Below, piece by piece: positions 55,375 through 63,886 of a stretch of DNA of 64,000 nt. The translations under genes and the position numbers were made by a program. The stretch covers positions 186,001 to 250,000 of the forward strand of contig CAVTHW010000022.1 in NCBI GenBank assembly GCA_963734625.1, read 5' to 3'. The notes under the pieces are model-generated. The model did no database searches. It was not told the origin of the DNA and saw only the letters and a list, made by a program, of their open reading frames with translations. The number at the start of each line of letters is the position of its first letter. Within the stretch, counting starts at the first letter, position 1. Origin of the DNA: CAVTHW01 sp963734625. GTDB taxonomy: Bacteria > Acidobacteriota > Terriglobia > Bryobacterales > Bryobacteraceae.

Positions 55375-55611
55375 GTGGCTGTTGCCTGCGGGTTTCGTAG
55401 CACGCAGTTTGACGATGCGGTGCGGGCAGCGACCCGCAAAGCCTTCGCCGAGACGCTCGCCGCCGGGCTTTCTGTCCTCTATATCGATGCAGACGGTCTG
55501 AATGTGATGGAGCGCGGCGATGGCCGGAGATTCGAGATCCACTGGTTGCCGGGCGCTCCGTCCGGAGAGAACTACGAGATCATCCGCGAATTGACGGCGC
55601 ACGCCGCCTAA
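55375..55611 (+). CDS. Small conserved protein, putative partner of a zeta-type toxin
   Basis: A 78-residue acidic protein starting at GTG (VAVACGFRSTQFDDAVRAATRKAFAETLAAGLSVLYIDADGLNVME...). No catalytic motif. Immediately downstream lies the remnant of a zeta-like ATPase/kinase toxin, and small proteins with similar LDADGLNVMEWPDG-type sequence commonly precede such genes, so it is a likely antitoxin or cognate partner. The family memory is an inference. The gene itself looks intact. Confidence 0.6.
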   Translation: MAVACGFRSTQFDDAVRAATRKAFAETLAAGLSVLYIDADGLNVMERGDGRRFEIHWLPGAPSGENYEIIRELTAHAA

Positions 55612-55617
55612 GGCAGC

Positions 55618-56082
55618 GTGCCCACTCTCCCTGTAATCGCGCCCGCGGTCTGAATCCTTTGAACCCATCCGCCGCAGCTATGGCCGGCGGAAGGGAACTG
55701 TTGAAACGAACGGCGGACTATCCCTCGGGGGGTGAGTTTCGCGGTCGAGACGACTCTCTCTGGCCGCGATAGGGTGGGCCTGATCCGCAAAGCCAAATTC
55801 AGCGGGTATGAAATCCACCTGGTGTTTATTGGGCTGGACAGTCCGGAACTATGTATCACCCGCATTCGGAATCGGGCGGCGCGGGGAGGCCATTTCATTC
55901 CGGATGCCGACGTAAGGCGCCGGTACGCCAGGAGCGTTGCAAATGCCGCTCAAGCGCTCCGATCGGCAGATGTTGCCAAGTTCTATGACAACTCCGGAGA
56001 CGGCGCTCGCCTCGTCCTGGTAGCGAACGCCGGTATTGTAGTGTGGCAGGCGGAGCCAGTTCCAGTATGGGTCAGACTGTGA
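55618..56082 (+). pseudogene. Zeta-toxin-like P-loop protein, truncated and frameshifted
   Basis: From GTG 55618 the frame reads VPTLPVIA, the first strand of a P-loop protein, but the Walker A loop and what follows are missing and stops appear. A second frame gives NPSAAAMAGGRELLKRTADYPSGG. After a run of six G (55727-55732) the third frame reads VSFAVETTLSGRDRVGLIRKAKFSGYEIHLVFIGLDSPELCITRI...DNSGDGARLVL, the C-terminal half of zeta-family kinases. With no Walker A it cannot be active. Its upstream partner gene remains open. Confidence 0.72.
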
Positions 56083-56202
56083 ATCGCCCTCGATGACTAC
56101 CCGGCTGTTTCGCTGAAAATGACTTCACGGGAGTGTCCCGTGCCAAACACGCCCCCCGGCGCGAAGGTCTCCTGCTCGGATAGTTGCATCCCGGACGAAT
56201 TC

Positions 56203-56518
56203 GAAGATGTACGGGCGGGGATCATCGCTTACAAGATTGCGGCGCACGCGGCGAACATCGCCTTGAGTTCGGGACCGCGACGACGAGCTATCGCGCGCCC
56301 GCTACCGCTTCGATTGGAACCGGCAGTTCGAGCTCTCGGTCGACCCAGAAACCGCGCGCGCCATGCACGACGAAACCCTGCCCGAGAACGGCTTCAAGGA
56401 AGCCCACTACTGCTCGATGTGCGGCCCCAAGTTCTGCTCCATGAACATCTCCGCGCACGTGGAGAACCTGGCGGAAACGCCGGCCGAAGCCACGGCCGCA
56501 GGATCGCCGAAGCGCTAG
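56203..56518 (+). pseudogene. Partial duplicate of the thiC 3' end
   Basis: Nucleotides 56203-56460 match thiC 55030 to about 55300 nearly base for base, from EDVRAGIIAYKIAAHA through the cluster motif CSMCGPKFCSMNIS. An 11-bp net deletion after NIA (around 56264) breaks the frame. The last 20 codons differ from the full gene (AHVENLAETPAEA...SPKR). It has no start and no catalytic barrel, so it is a fragment from a duplication or from recombination with a related thiC. Confidence 0.88.
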
Positions 56519-57162
56519 GCGATAGCCGGCCGGATTGGCCCCGGCGAACTGCCGTCTTCCACGGGAGTGATCAATCGGCAGCCAAACCGGCGGACGAAGG
56601 CGCAAGGGCAAGGGCCGGTGCGCTGAACCCGGCAGCCTTGGGCGCTATTGAGCAGGCTGATCTCGGCACTCTTCCTTCGTGAACGTCGCTGTTACTCCGG
56701 TTCGCTTCCGTGCCTGAAGCGTGTCAGTAATCACCACGTTTTCGTACTCAACCCTCGACACGGAAAGTGCGCCCAAGGACTCCAGCAAACGCCGCAGCTC
56801 TTTGCCCCGCACGTTCAACGGCACCAACTCAGCAAGAAAGTCGCCTACCGCTTTAGCGGTTCTCACGCTAGGTTCTCGGCCCGGACCTACAAGGGGAAGT
56901 TGGATCCTACACACGTGGGCTCAATCATACTCGGGACTCTCGGCGCTTACCAGATCACTCCCGTGACACGCCCGTCACACCACGGAGCGCCGGCCCCGGA
57001 GGGACTCCGGGGTCCAGTGAACAAGGTAACTTTGCCCTGCGGAGGGCCAGAGTGGAAAACCGGGCCAGCCGTGCCGGGAACGGGTCAATTTTCCACCCCT
57101 CGGGAGCGTGTTACCGGAGAGTCTCAAAAGACCGGCCAGGGCAAATCGACGAGTTCAGCATC
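56519..57162. other. Gene-poor region upstream of hicBA terminus
   Basis: About 640 bp without a convincing gene. The best candidate is a minus-strand frame from GTG 56914 to 56645 (89 residues, with RTAKAVGDFLAELVPLNVRGKELRRLLESLG), which has no recognised family and no clear ribosome site. A long plus-strand frame across 56648-57205 looks like a shadow. Probably part of the same decay zone as the thiC fragment. Confidence 0.45.
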
Positions 57163-57378
57163 CTACAGCGCGTTCACGAAGTCCTCTACGCTGATACCTG
57201 CTTGACGGAGAATACTCTGGAGCGTGCCGGCAACCAGGTTGCGATGCATCGGCACCGTGACGCGCAAATCTCCCCGGGCCAAGCGAACATGCGAACCGGT
57301 CTGCCTGGTGCTTGAGAAACCCAGCCGACGCAGGGCCCTAACCGCTTCGGTTCCCGAGATGTCTCGGGGAAGCTTCAT
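57163..57378 (-). CDS. hicA: HicA-family toxin (mRNA interferase)
   Basis: A 71-residue double-stranded-RNA-binding-fold toxin. The pattern SGTEAVRALRRLGFSSTRQTGSHVRLARG contains the catalytic His (residue 30 in GSH), followed by VTVPMHRNLVAGTLQSILRQAGIS, matching HicA. It cleaves mRNA when free of HicB. Its ATG overlaps the antitoxin stop as ATGA; here the antitoxin gene comes first. Appears intact. Confidence 0.9.
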   Translation of the reverse strand: MKLPRDISGTEAVRALRRLGFSSTRQTGSHVRLARGDLRVTVPMHRNLVAGTLQSILRQAGISVEDFVNAL

Positions 57379-57599
57379 GCTTGAATCAGGATAGGATCGC
57401 TGACGAAGTGGATGCGGATTCGACGAGGCACGAAGCCTTCATCGAAGTGAACTCCGACGGCCTCCGTGATTTGCTGCTGCAAATCGCGGAGATCTTGCCC
57501 TTGAGTGGTGATGCCGCCCGCGCCATTAGGATCATCCCACCATGCCACGAGGCAACCCGATTGCTCGTCACGTTGGACCTGAAAGGTGATTTCTTCCAT
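57375..57599 (-). CDS. hicB: HicB-like antitoxin, short form
   Basis: A 74-residue protein upstream of and overlapping hicA. The pattern FQVQRDEQSGCLVAWWDDPNGAGGITTQGQDLRDLQQQITEAVGVHF is the partial RNase-H-like fold of HicB antitoxins. There is no C-terminal HTH or RHH domain, so DNA binding and autoregulation may be absent or done by the complex. An AATAAT box lies about 12 bp upstream on the minus strand. Confidence 0.85.
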   Translation of the reverse strand: MEEITFQVQRDEQSGCLVAWWDDPNGAGGITTQGQDLRDLQQQITEAVGVHFDEGFVPRRIRIHFVSDPILIQA

Positions 57600-57834
57600 T
57601 CCCTTGACCTATTATTCCACACCCCCGCTGCCAGAGGTCCATAGATCACGTGAAACCCTTCATCGAACTGTCCGGCCGGCGATCATCGCCCACAACATTG
57701 CACCCTGCCGGACATGCTGGATTCGATGAGCCTCTTAGCCAAACGCGAAAGCTGGCCTCTGGTCACGGGCGCCTCACTCGTGGTACAACTCTCACTGGCC
57801 GCGAGTTCGGAGCCGCGGGCCGGAAAGGTTCTCT

Positions 57835-58899
57835 ATGACGCGCATCGTATTTGCCTTGTTCCTCCTGTCCCTTCCTCTCGCCGCGCAGGAATACAAGATC
57901 GCCGTGATCGGCCTGGTGCATTCCCACGTGTGGGGCCACTTGGGCCGGATGGTCAAGAATGAGCCCGCCCGGCTGGTTGGAATCGCCGAAACGGAGCCGG
58001 AGCTGATCGCGGAAGCGAAGAAGCGGGGAGCGACGGCCGTCCCTTTTTTTAGCGATTACAAACGGATGCTCGACGAGACCAAGCCCGACATCGTATGGGC
58101 GTTCGTAGAAAACAACCGGCACCTGGAAATTGTTCAAGCCTGCGCGCCGCGGAAGATCCAGGTGATGTTCGAGAAACCGCTGGCCTCCACCTACCAGGAC
58201 GCCCAGGCGATCCGCCGCCTGGCTGCAACCCACGGCATCCAGGTGATGACCAACTACCAGATGGCCTGGTGGCCCTCCAACTATGCCGCCAAGGAACTGG
58301 TGGACACCGGCGGAATCGGCAAAGTCTGGCGGCTGCGGGGCATCGTGGGGCATGGCGGGCCCGGCGCCCCGACCGGCACCAATCGCTTCTTCCTCGACTG
58401 GCTCACCGATCCGGTGAAGAACGGTGCGGGTGCCATGATGGACTTCGGCTGCTACAACGCTCTCTGGGCCTTGTGGTACATGGGCCGTCCCGAGACGGTG
58501 TATGCACAGGTCAATCATCTTCGTCCGGAGACCTTTCCCAAGGTGGAGGACAGCTCCGTGCTGGTCCTCAACTACAAGAACGGCGTGGGTATCTTCGAAG
58601 GGAGCTGGGACCTGCCGCGGAGCTATCAAGACCTGGAAATATTCAGCCGCGACGGAAGCGTTTACGTGACGGGCAGCCGGGTGGAACTGCGCAAGGGCAG
58701 GGACACCAAGGACCTGCCGCTTGCCGCGCTGCCGCCGGAGCGGTCCGAGCCGATCGCCAACATGATTCAGAGCTTGCGCACCAAGAAGCCGCTGGAGGGG
58801 CTGGTGGCGATCGACATCAACGTTTCCGTGGCCGAGATCATGGAAGCTGCCAAGACCTCCGTGAAGACAGGCCGGGCGGTGACTCTGCCGCTTAAGTAG
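57835..58899 (+). CDS. Gfo/Idh/MocA-family oxidoreductase with signal peptide
   Basis: A 354-residue oxidoreductase. Residues 1-18 form a Sec-type signal (LFLLSLPLAAQ) before the Rossmann strand EYKIAVIGL. The nucleotide loop is VIGLVHSHVWGHL rather than the common GxGxxG. The EKPLAS motif (about residue 115) and the C-terminal beta-sheet domain follow. Family members act on sugars or inositols with a tightly held NAD(P). It opens a five-gene operon of sugar-related enzymes. Confidence 0.88.
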   Translation: MTRIVFALFLLSLPLAAQEYKIAVIGLVHSHVWGHLGRMVKNEPARLVGIAETEPELIAEAKKRGATAVPFFSDYKRMLDETKPDIVWAFVENNRHLEIVQACAPRKIQVMFEKPLASTYQDAQAIRRLAATHGIQVMTNYQMAWWPSNYAAKELVDTGGIGKVWRLRGIVGHGGPGAPTGTNRFFLDWLTDPVKNGAGAMMDFGCYNALWALWYMGRPETVYAQVNHLRPETFPKVEDSSVLVLNYKNGVGIFEGSWDLPRSYQDLEIFSRDGSVYVTGSRVELRKGRDTKDLPLAALPPERSEPIANMIQSLRTKKPLEGLVAIDINVSVAEIMEAAKTSVKTGRAVTLPLK

Positions 58900-58929
58900 G
58901 AATCGCGTTGCACACCGGGGAGGCGAGTG

Positions 58930-59886
58930 ATGGCAATTGACTTGATGGATACGCTGCCAGGTTCTCTGCTGGAGAACTTCTTCCCGCAAGGCTGGAACCT
59001 CGGGAGAATCGATGCCTGCTGCGCCCATCCCGCGCAGAGTATTCTCGATCGCCAATCCTGGTGGCATCCCGATTTTCAGCCCGTCCCCTGCGCCGATCTG
59101 GCTGACTTCGACACGATGCTGGGACATGAGCTGGCCCTGCAAATCAAGTTATGCCGGGACGCCGGCCGCAAGCTGGCGCTGATTCTGCCTGTCGGGCCCA
59201 TGGGCATGTATCGCTGGGCCGCCTGGTTTCTCAAAGAATGGAACGTCTCCTGCCAGCACGTGTTCGGGTTCAACATGGACGAATGGAGTGACGCGGATGG
59301 AAACAGCCTGCCGCCCGGCAACCCCGGCTCCTTTCAGTTCGCGATGGAGCACGCCTTCTATGACCTGCTGGGCTCGCTGACGGTGCCCGCCGGGCAGCGC
59401 TATTACGCCACAAGAGAGCTGCTGCCGGCCTATCCGGAGCGGATTGCGGAGCTCCGGAAGGCAGGGGCCGCGGTGCATCTCGTATTCGGGATCGGACGCG
59501 TCTTTCACATTGCCTTCTGGGAGCCGCACTTCGCGGCGGAGTTCGCGACCGAGGCAGAATGGAAAAGCCAGAACTATCGCTTGGGCGCCAAACTGCATCC
59601 GCTTACCGTCGAGCAGAACGCCATTACCAGTTTCAAGAGCCGGACGACGCTCGTCCCGGCCAGGGCGAACACGATCGGCCCGGGACTGTTTCTCCAGGCT
59701 GACCGGATTATCGGCGGCGCCGATGGAGCGCTTGGCCGCGGCATGCAGTGGCAGGGCATGAGCCTTTGGGTGACCCTTCGTTATGGCCCTGACCGTTGGG
59801 TTCCCAGCAGTTATATGCCGACGCTGGCCGGCCGGCTGTTCTTCCTGCGTGAACTGGCCGGTCCCCTGCTGCCAGAGTGCAATTAG
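58930..59886 (+). CDS. Glucosamine-6-phosphate isomerase/deaminase-like protein (NagB-like)
   Basis: A 318-residue protein of the NagB/RpiA/SugI fold. The FNMDEW motif (NagB FNMDEY) is kept. The second NagB motif GxDGHIAFNEP reads GIGRVFHIAFWEP: the His and Glu remain, but the general-base Asp and the following Gly are replaced by Val-Phe. So the fold is assigned but canonical deamination is doubtful. GGGGAGG precedes ATG 58930 (an adjacent GTG at 58927 is less likely). It is followed by a PIG-L deacetylase, a usual partner in amino-sugar operons. Confidence 0.82.
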   Translation: MAIDLMDTLPGSLLENFFPQGWNLGRIDACCAHPAQSILDRQSWWHPDFQPVPCADLADFDTMLGHELALQIKLCRDAGRKLALILPVGPMGMYRWAAWFLKEWNVSCQHVFGFNMDEWSDADGNSLPPGNPGSFQFAMEHAFYDLLGSLTVPAGQRYYATRELLPAYPERIAELRKAGAAVHLVFGIGRVFHIAFWEPHFAAEFATEAEWKSQNYRLGAKLHPLTVEQNAITSFKSRTTLVPARANTIGPGLFLQADRIIGGADGALGRGMQWQGMSLWVTLRYGPDRWVPSSYMPTLAGRLFFLRELAGPLLPECN

Positions 59887-59892
59887 AATGCC

Positions 59893-60669
59893 ATGACACG
59901 CATCCTCGCCATTCACGCCCATCCGGACGATGTCGAGATACTGGCCGGCGGAACCCTGGCGTTGTTGAGCGCCGCCGGCCATGAGCTGACGATTGCCACC
60001 ATGACCCCGGGCGATTGCGGCTCGGCGGAGCATACCTCCGAGCAAATCGCCGCGATCCGGCTGGGGGAGGCCCGGGCCTCGGCGGCTTTGATTCAGGCCG
60101 CCTACCTTTGTTGCGGCTTCTCCGACCTCGCGATCTTTAGCGACGACTCTTCGCGGCGGCGGGTGACCGAGGTCCTGCGAAGGGCCAGGCCCGATCTCGT
60201 TATCACCGCTGCCAGGATTGATTACATGGCGGATCACGAGACTACCAGCGCTCTGGTCAGAGACGCCTGTTTTGCCGCTTCTGCCGTCCTCTACCGCACC
60301 GGCGCCGAGGATCCGGCGCCGCCTTTACCCGCCATTCCGCACCTCTATTTCATGGATCCCCTGACCGGGATGGATTGCGATGGCAAATGGATTGCCCCCG
60401 ACTTCTGTGTGGACGTTTCGCCGGTCTTTGAGCTGAAGCGCAAGATGCTGGAACAGCACGCCAGCCAGCGAAACTGGCTGCGCAAACAGCACGGAATCGA
60501 CGACTACATCCAACAGATGGAGGCCGCCACGCGCGCCACCGGCCAGAGGTTCGGCGTTCGGTATGGCGAGGGATTTCGCCGCTACCGGGGACATCCCTAT
60601 CCGCAGTCGCCGCTGCTCGAAGAACTTCTGGGAAGCAAGGGAATTGTGGTTAAGGGAGGGGTTCTTTGA
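59893..60669 (+). CDS. PIG-L (LmbE-like) N-acetylglucosaminyl deacetylase
   Basis: A 258-residue zinc hydrolase. The metal motif AHPDD is at residues 9-13 (LAIHAHPDDVEILAGGTLAL), followed by TPGDCGS and the later RIDYMADHETTSALV, which supplies the third ligand His. Such enzymes deacetylate GlcNAc-containing small molecules or glycolipids. The gene starts 6 bp after the NagB-like gene and its stop overlaps the next start as TTGA. Confidence 0.9.
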   Translation: MTRILAIHAHPDDVEILAGGTLALLSAAGHELTIATMTPGDCGSAEHTSEQIAAIRLGEARASAALIQAAYLCCGFSDLAIFSDDSSRRRVTEVLRRARPDLVITAARIDYMADHETTSALVRDACFAASAVLYRTGAEDPAPPLPAIPHLYFMDPLTGMDCDGKWIAPDFCVDVSPVFELKRKMLEQHASQRNWLRKQHGIDDYIQQMEAATRATGQRFGVRYGEGFRRYRGHPYPQSPLLEELLGSKGIVVKGGVL

Positions 60670-61676
60670 CCGGCCGGGAACGGGTCTTAGCGTTGATTCA
60701 GGGCGGCAGGCCGGATCGATTGCCTTGCATGCCGATCACGATGATGTTCGCGGGCGACGAGTTGGGCGTCGACTACGCCGAATACGCCAGGGATCACCGG
60801 GTACTCGTGGAGGCCCAGATCCTCACCGCCGGGAGGTTCGATTTCGATTACGTCTCCGCCATCTCGGACCCCGCCAGAGAAGCCGCCGACTATGGGGCCG
60901 AAGTCGAATGGTTCAAGAATCAGCCTCCGGGCCTCTCCGAAACACACTCGCTGCTCACCGACAAGGATCGCCTCCGGCAGTTGCCCAGGCTTGACACTGT
61001 TTTGGGTGGGCGCTGCCAGGACCGCATCCACGCCGTGGAGCTCCTGCGGCAGCGGGCCGGCGGCGAGAAGCTCGTGGAAGGCTGGGTGGAAGGCCCCTGC
61101 GCCGAGGCCGCGGACCTGCGGGGCATCAACCGGCTCATGCTCGATTTCAGCGATGACCCTGAGTTTGTCCATAGACTGTTCGATTGGGCGGTGGAGAACG
61201 CCATCTGGTTCGCGCGGGCCCAGACGGCGGCGGGAGCGGACATCATTGGGGTGGGCGACGCGGCCGCGTCGCTGGTCGGTCCCCGCATCTACGAAGAATT
61301 CGTTTGGCCCGCTGAGAAGAAGCTGGTGGATGGCATCCACTCCGCTGGCGGCCGGGTGCGGCTGCATATCTGCGGGAACACCCGCCGGATACTCGGCGGC
61401 ATGGGCCGCCTGGGCTGTGAGATGGTGGATCTCGATTACCTGTCGCCGGTCGACGAGGCCAGGGAGAAGATGGGGCCAGACCAAGTGCTGGCGGGCAACA
61501 TTGATCCTGTCCGGGTGCTTTTGAACGACGCCCCGGAAGCCGTCACGGAAGCGATCGCCTCGTGTCACCGGCAGGCGGGCGCCCGGTACATTGTGGCCGC
61601 CGGATGCGAAGTCCCCCGCGGCACCCCACACGCCAACCTCCGCGCGCTGGTCGAATGTGCCCGGCGCCCAGTATAA
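60666..61676 (+). CDS. Uroporphyrinogen-decarboxylase-family protein, MtaA/cobalamin methyltransferase-like
   Basis: A 336-residue TIM-barrel protein of the URO-D superfamily, starting at TTG 60666. It has LHICGNT (about residue 235) and GCEVPRGTPHANLRALVECAR near the end: the H-x-C...C zinc ligands of methylcobalamin-dependent methyltransferases such as MtaA, rather than HemE features. It probably handles methyl transfer from a small substrate. Its place in a sugar operon suggests demethylation of a methylated sugar or a glycine-betaine-like compound, but this is speculation. Confidence 0.82.
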   Translation: MTGRERVLALIQGGRPDRLPCMPITMMFAGDELGVDYAEYARDHRVLVEAQILTAGRFDFDYVSAISDPAREAADYGAEVEWFKNQPPGLSETHSLLTDKDRLRQLPRLDTVLGGRCQDRIHAVELLRQRAGGEKLVEGWVEGPCAEAADLRGINRLMLDFSDDPEFVHRLFDWAVENAIWFARAQTAAGADIIGVGDAAASLVGPRIYEEFVWPAEKKLVDGIHSAGGRVRLHICGNTRRILGGMGRLGCEMVDLDYLSPVDEAREKMGPDQVLAGNIDPVRVLLNDAPEAVTEAIASCHRQAGARYIVAAGCEVPRGTPHANLRALVECARRPV

Positions 61677-61693
61677 TCATTGCGGTCTAGACT

Positions 61694-62425
61694 ATGGTGA
61701 CGCAAAGAGTGGGATTCGCCGTCCTTCTGCTGATTGCCCTTTCACCGGGGCGCGCGGCCGAGCCGAACCGTTTAACCGACGCTGAACGGCAGCAGGGCTG
61801 GCGCCTGCTGTTCGACGGCAAGTCCACTGCAGGCTGGGAAGAGATCACCGGCAAGCCCTTCCCAACGTACTGTTGGACCATTGAAGACGCCTCGCTGAAG
61901 GTGCTGGTTCGTTCCGGCGGTTTTCAGGACATCCGCACCAGGGAGAGTTTTGGCTCCTTTGATTTGCAGTTCGACTGGAAGGTCCTGAAGCAAGGCAACT
62001 CCGGTGTGAAGTACCTGATTCAGAGGGTGGATGAGTGGACCAACGCAGCCGGGCGCCAGGCGCGGGCACGCGGGCTCGAGTATCAACTCGCCGACGATGC
62101 GAACCCGGATGCGGCCTCCGATCCGCGGCGCGTCGCCGGGGCCTTGTATTCCCTGATTGCGCCCGTGCCGCGGACCCCACCCAGAATCGGCGAGTTCAAC
62201 CACTCGCGCCTGGTGGTGAAAGGGCGTCACGTGGAGCACTGGCTCAACGGCGCCAAGGTTGTGGAGTTCGAAAGCAACGCGCCGGAGGTGCGGAAACTGC
62301 TGCGGAGCTATCTCCCCAACGGCTCAGCGGCGAACTCCTCGCTCGTAGAAACCGGCCCGATCAGCCTGCAGAACCACGCGTCGGAGGCTTGGTTCCGAAA
62401 TATCAAAATCAGGGTGCTCCAGTAA
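61694..62425 (+). CDS. DUF1080 (3-keto-disaccharide hydrolase-like) protein
   Basis: A 243-residue exported protein with a signal peptide (VGFAVLLLIALSPGRAAE). The family hallmark GWRLLFDGKSTAGWEE begins at about residue 35 and the jelly-roll pattern continues (FGSFDLQFDWKVLKQGNSGVKYLIQ, GLEYQLADDAN, HSRLVVKGRHVEHWLNGAKVVEFE). DUF1080 includes concanavalin-like lectin folds and 3-keto-glycoside hydrolases. Together with the exported Gfo/Idh/MocA enzyme it suggests oxidation then cleavage of a disaccharide in the periplasm. Confidence 0.88.
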   Translation: MVTQRVGFAVLLLIALSPGRAAEPNRLTDAERQQGWRLLFDGKSTAGWEEITGKPFPTYCWTIEDASLKVLVRSGGFQDIRTRESFGSFDLQFDWKVLKQGNSGVKYLIQRVDEWTNAAGRQARARGLEYQLADDANPDAASDPRRVAGALYSLIAPVPRTPPRIGEFNHSRLVVKGRHVEHWLNGAKVVEFESNAPEVRKLLRSYLPNGSAANSSLVETGPISLQNHASEAWFRNIKIRVLQ

Positions 62426-62443
62426 TGGCCGGCAAGCGCTAGT

Positions 62444-62461
62444 TGGCTATCGAGTATGATA
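62444..62461. promoter_or_regulatory. Inverted repeat upstream of gdhA
   Basis: GCTATC, six bases, GATAGC: an operator-like dyad about 60 bp upstream of the gdhA ATG. No clear -35/-10 pair could be set around it. Confidence 0.4.
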
Positions 62462-62520
62462 GCGAGAGGGTCCCGGCGGCGGCTCAGCGGCTGCTATTCC
62501 CAAAATAACTAGGAGAGTAA

Positions 62521-63870
62521 ATGAGCACGAAGATCCATGTAGATCAAGTCTTCGAGACGGTAAAGAAGCGCAGCGCCGGCGAACCGGAATTCCTGCAAGC
62601 CGTCACTGAAGTTTTCCGGTCGATCACGCCCGTGTTGGACCGGCATCCGGAGTACGTCGAATCGCGCATATTGGAGCGGCTGGTGGAGCCGGAACGGGTC
62701 ATGATGTTCCGTGTCCCCTGGCAGGATGACCAGGGTGGGGTTCGAGTCAACCGCGGATTCCGCATTCAGTTTTCGAGTGCGATCGGTCCCTACAAGGGCG
62801 GAATCCGATTCCACCCGACCGTTTACCTTGGAATCCTGAAGTTCCTGGCCTTCGAGCAGGTTTTCAAGAACTCGCTCACCACGCTACCCATGGGGGGCGG
62901 CAAGGGAGGCTCGGACTTTGATCCCAAAGGGAAGTCGGATGCCGAGGTCATGCGCTTTTGCCAGAGCTTCATGACCGAGCTTTTTCGCTACATCGGCTCA
63001 GACACGGATGTGCCGGCGGGCGACATCGGCGTGGGCGGACGGGAAATCGGATACCTGTTCGGGCAATACAAGCGCATCCGGAACGAGTTTACGGGCGTGC
63101 TGACCGGTAAAGGTCTGGCCTGGGGGGGCTCGCTGATCCGCCCCGAAGCCACCGGATACGGTTGCGTCTACTTCTGCGAGCAGATGCTCAAGACCCGCGG
63201 CGAGGATTTCAAGGGCAAGATTTGCTTGGTCTCCGGGTCGGGCAATGTTGCGCAGTACACGGTCGAGAAGCTCAACGAGCTGGGCGCGAAGTGTGTCACC
63301 CTCTCCGACTCCGACGGAACGATTTACGACAAGGATGGAATCGACGCTGAGAAGCTGGCCTGGGTCATGGATCTCAAGAACACCCGGCGCGGGCGCATCA
63401 AAGAGTACCTCAAGAAATTCCCCAAGGCCGAATTCTTCCAGAACAAGAATCCCTGGCAGATTCCGGCGCAGTGCGCCTTTCCGAGCGCCACGCAGAACGA
63501 AATCAACGCAGAGGATGCCAAGGCGCTCATCAAGAACGGTTGCTATGTTGTCGGCGAGGGCGCCAACATGCCGACGACGCTCGATGGCGTGGAGCACTTC
63601 CGGGCGGCGAAGATCCTCTTCGGCCCCGGCAAGGCCGCCAACGCCGGCGGCGTGGCCACCTCCGGCCTGGAGATGGCCCAGAACTCGATGCGCCTTACCT
63701 GGAGCCGGGAAGAAGTCGATGGCAGGCTGAAGAGCATCATGACTTCGATCCACGACGCGGCTTGGGAAACTTCGAAGGAATACGGAGTTCCCGGCGATTA
63801 CGTGACGGGCGCGAACATCGCCGGCTTCGTCAAGGTGGCGGATGCCATGCTGGCGCAGGGCCTCGTCTAG
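62521..63870 (+). CDS. gdhA: NADP-specific glutamate dehydrogenase
   Basis: A 449-residue hexameric-type glutamate dehydrogenase that joins 2-oxoglutarate and ammonium. Key segments are GFRIQFSSAIGPYKGGIRFHP near residue 80, the catalytic MGGGKGGSDFDPKGKS near 120, PAGDIGVGGREIGYL, and the Rossmann SGSGNVAQYTVEKL near 240. The C-terminal NAGGVATSGLEMAQNSMRL is standard. Length matches the GdhA50s family. AGGAGAG lies 5 bp before the ATG. Monocistronic. Confidence 0.97.
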   Translation: MSTKIHVDQVFETVKKRSAGEPEFLQAVTEVFRSITPVLDRHPEYVESRILERLVEPERVMMFRVPWQDDQGGVRVNRGFRIQFSSAIGPYKGGIRFHPTVYLGILKFLAFEQVFKNSLTTLPMGGGKGGSDFDPKGKSDAEVMRFCQSFMTELFRYIGSDTDVPAGDIGVGGREIGYLFGQYKRIRNEFTGVLTGKGLAWGGSLIRPEATGYGCVYFCEQMLKTRGEDFKGKICLVSGSGNVAQYTVEKLNELGAKCVTLSDSDGTIYDKDGIDAEKLAWVMDLKNTRRGRIKEYLKKFPKAEFFQNKNPWQIPAQCAFPSATQNEINAEDAKALIKNGCYVVGEGANMPTTLDGVEHFRAAKILFGPGKAANAGGVATSGLEMAQNSMRLTWSREEVDGRLKSIMTSIHDAAWETSKEYGVPGDYVTGANIAGFVKVADAMLAQGLV

Positions 63871-63886
63871 GCGACATAAGCCCGTT

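Noticed and set aside
60666..61676. HemE uroporphyrinogen decarboxylase
   Set aside because: The HxCGNT and GCEVP zinc-ligand motifs point to the MtaA-like methyltransferase branch, and no heme genes are near.
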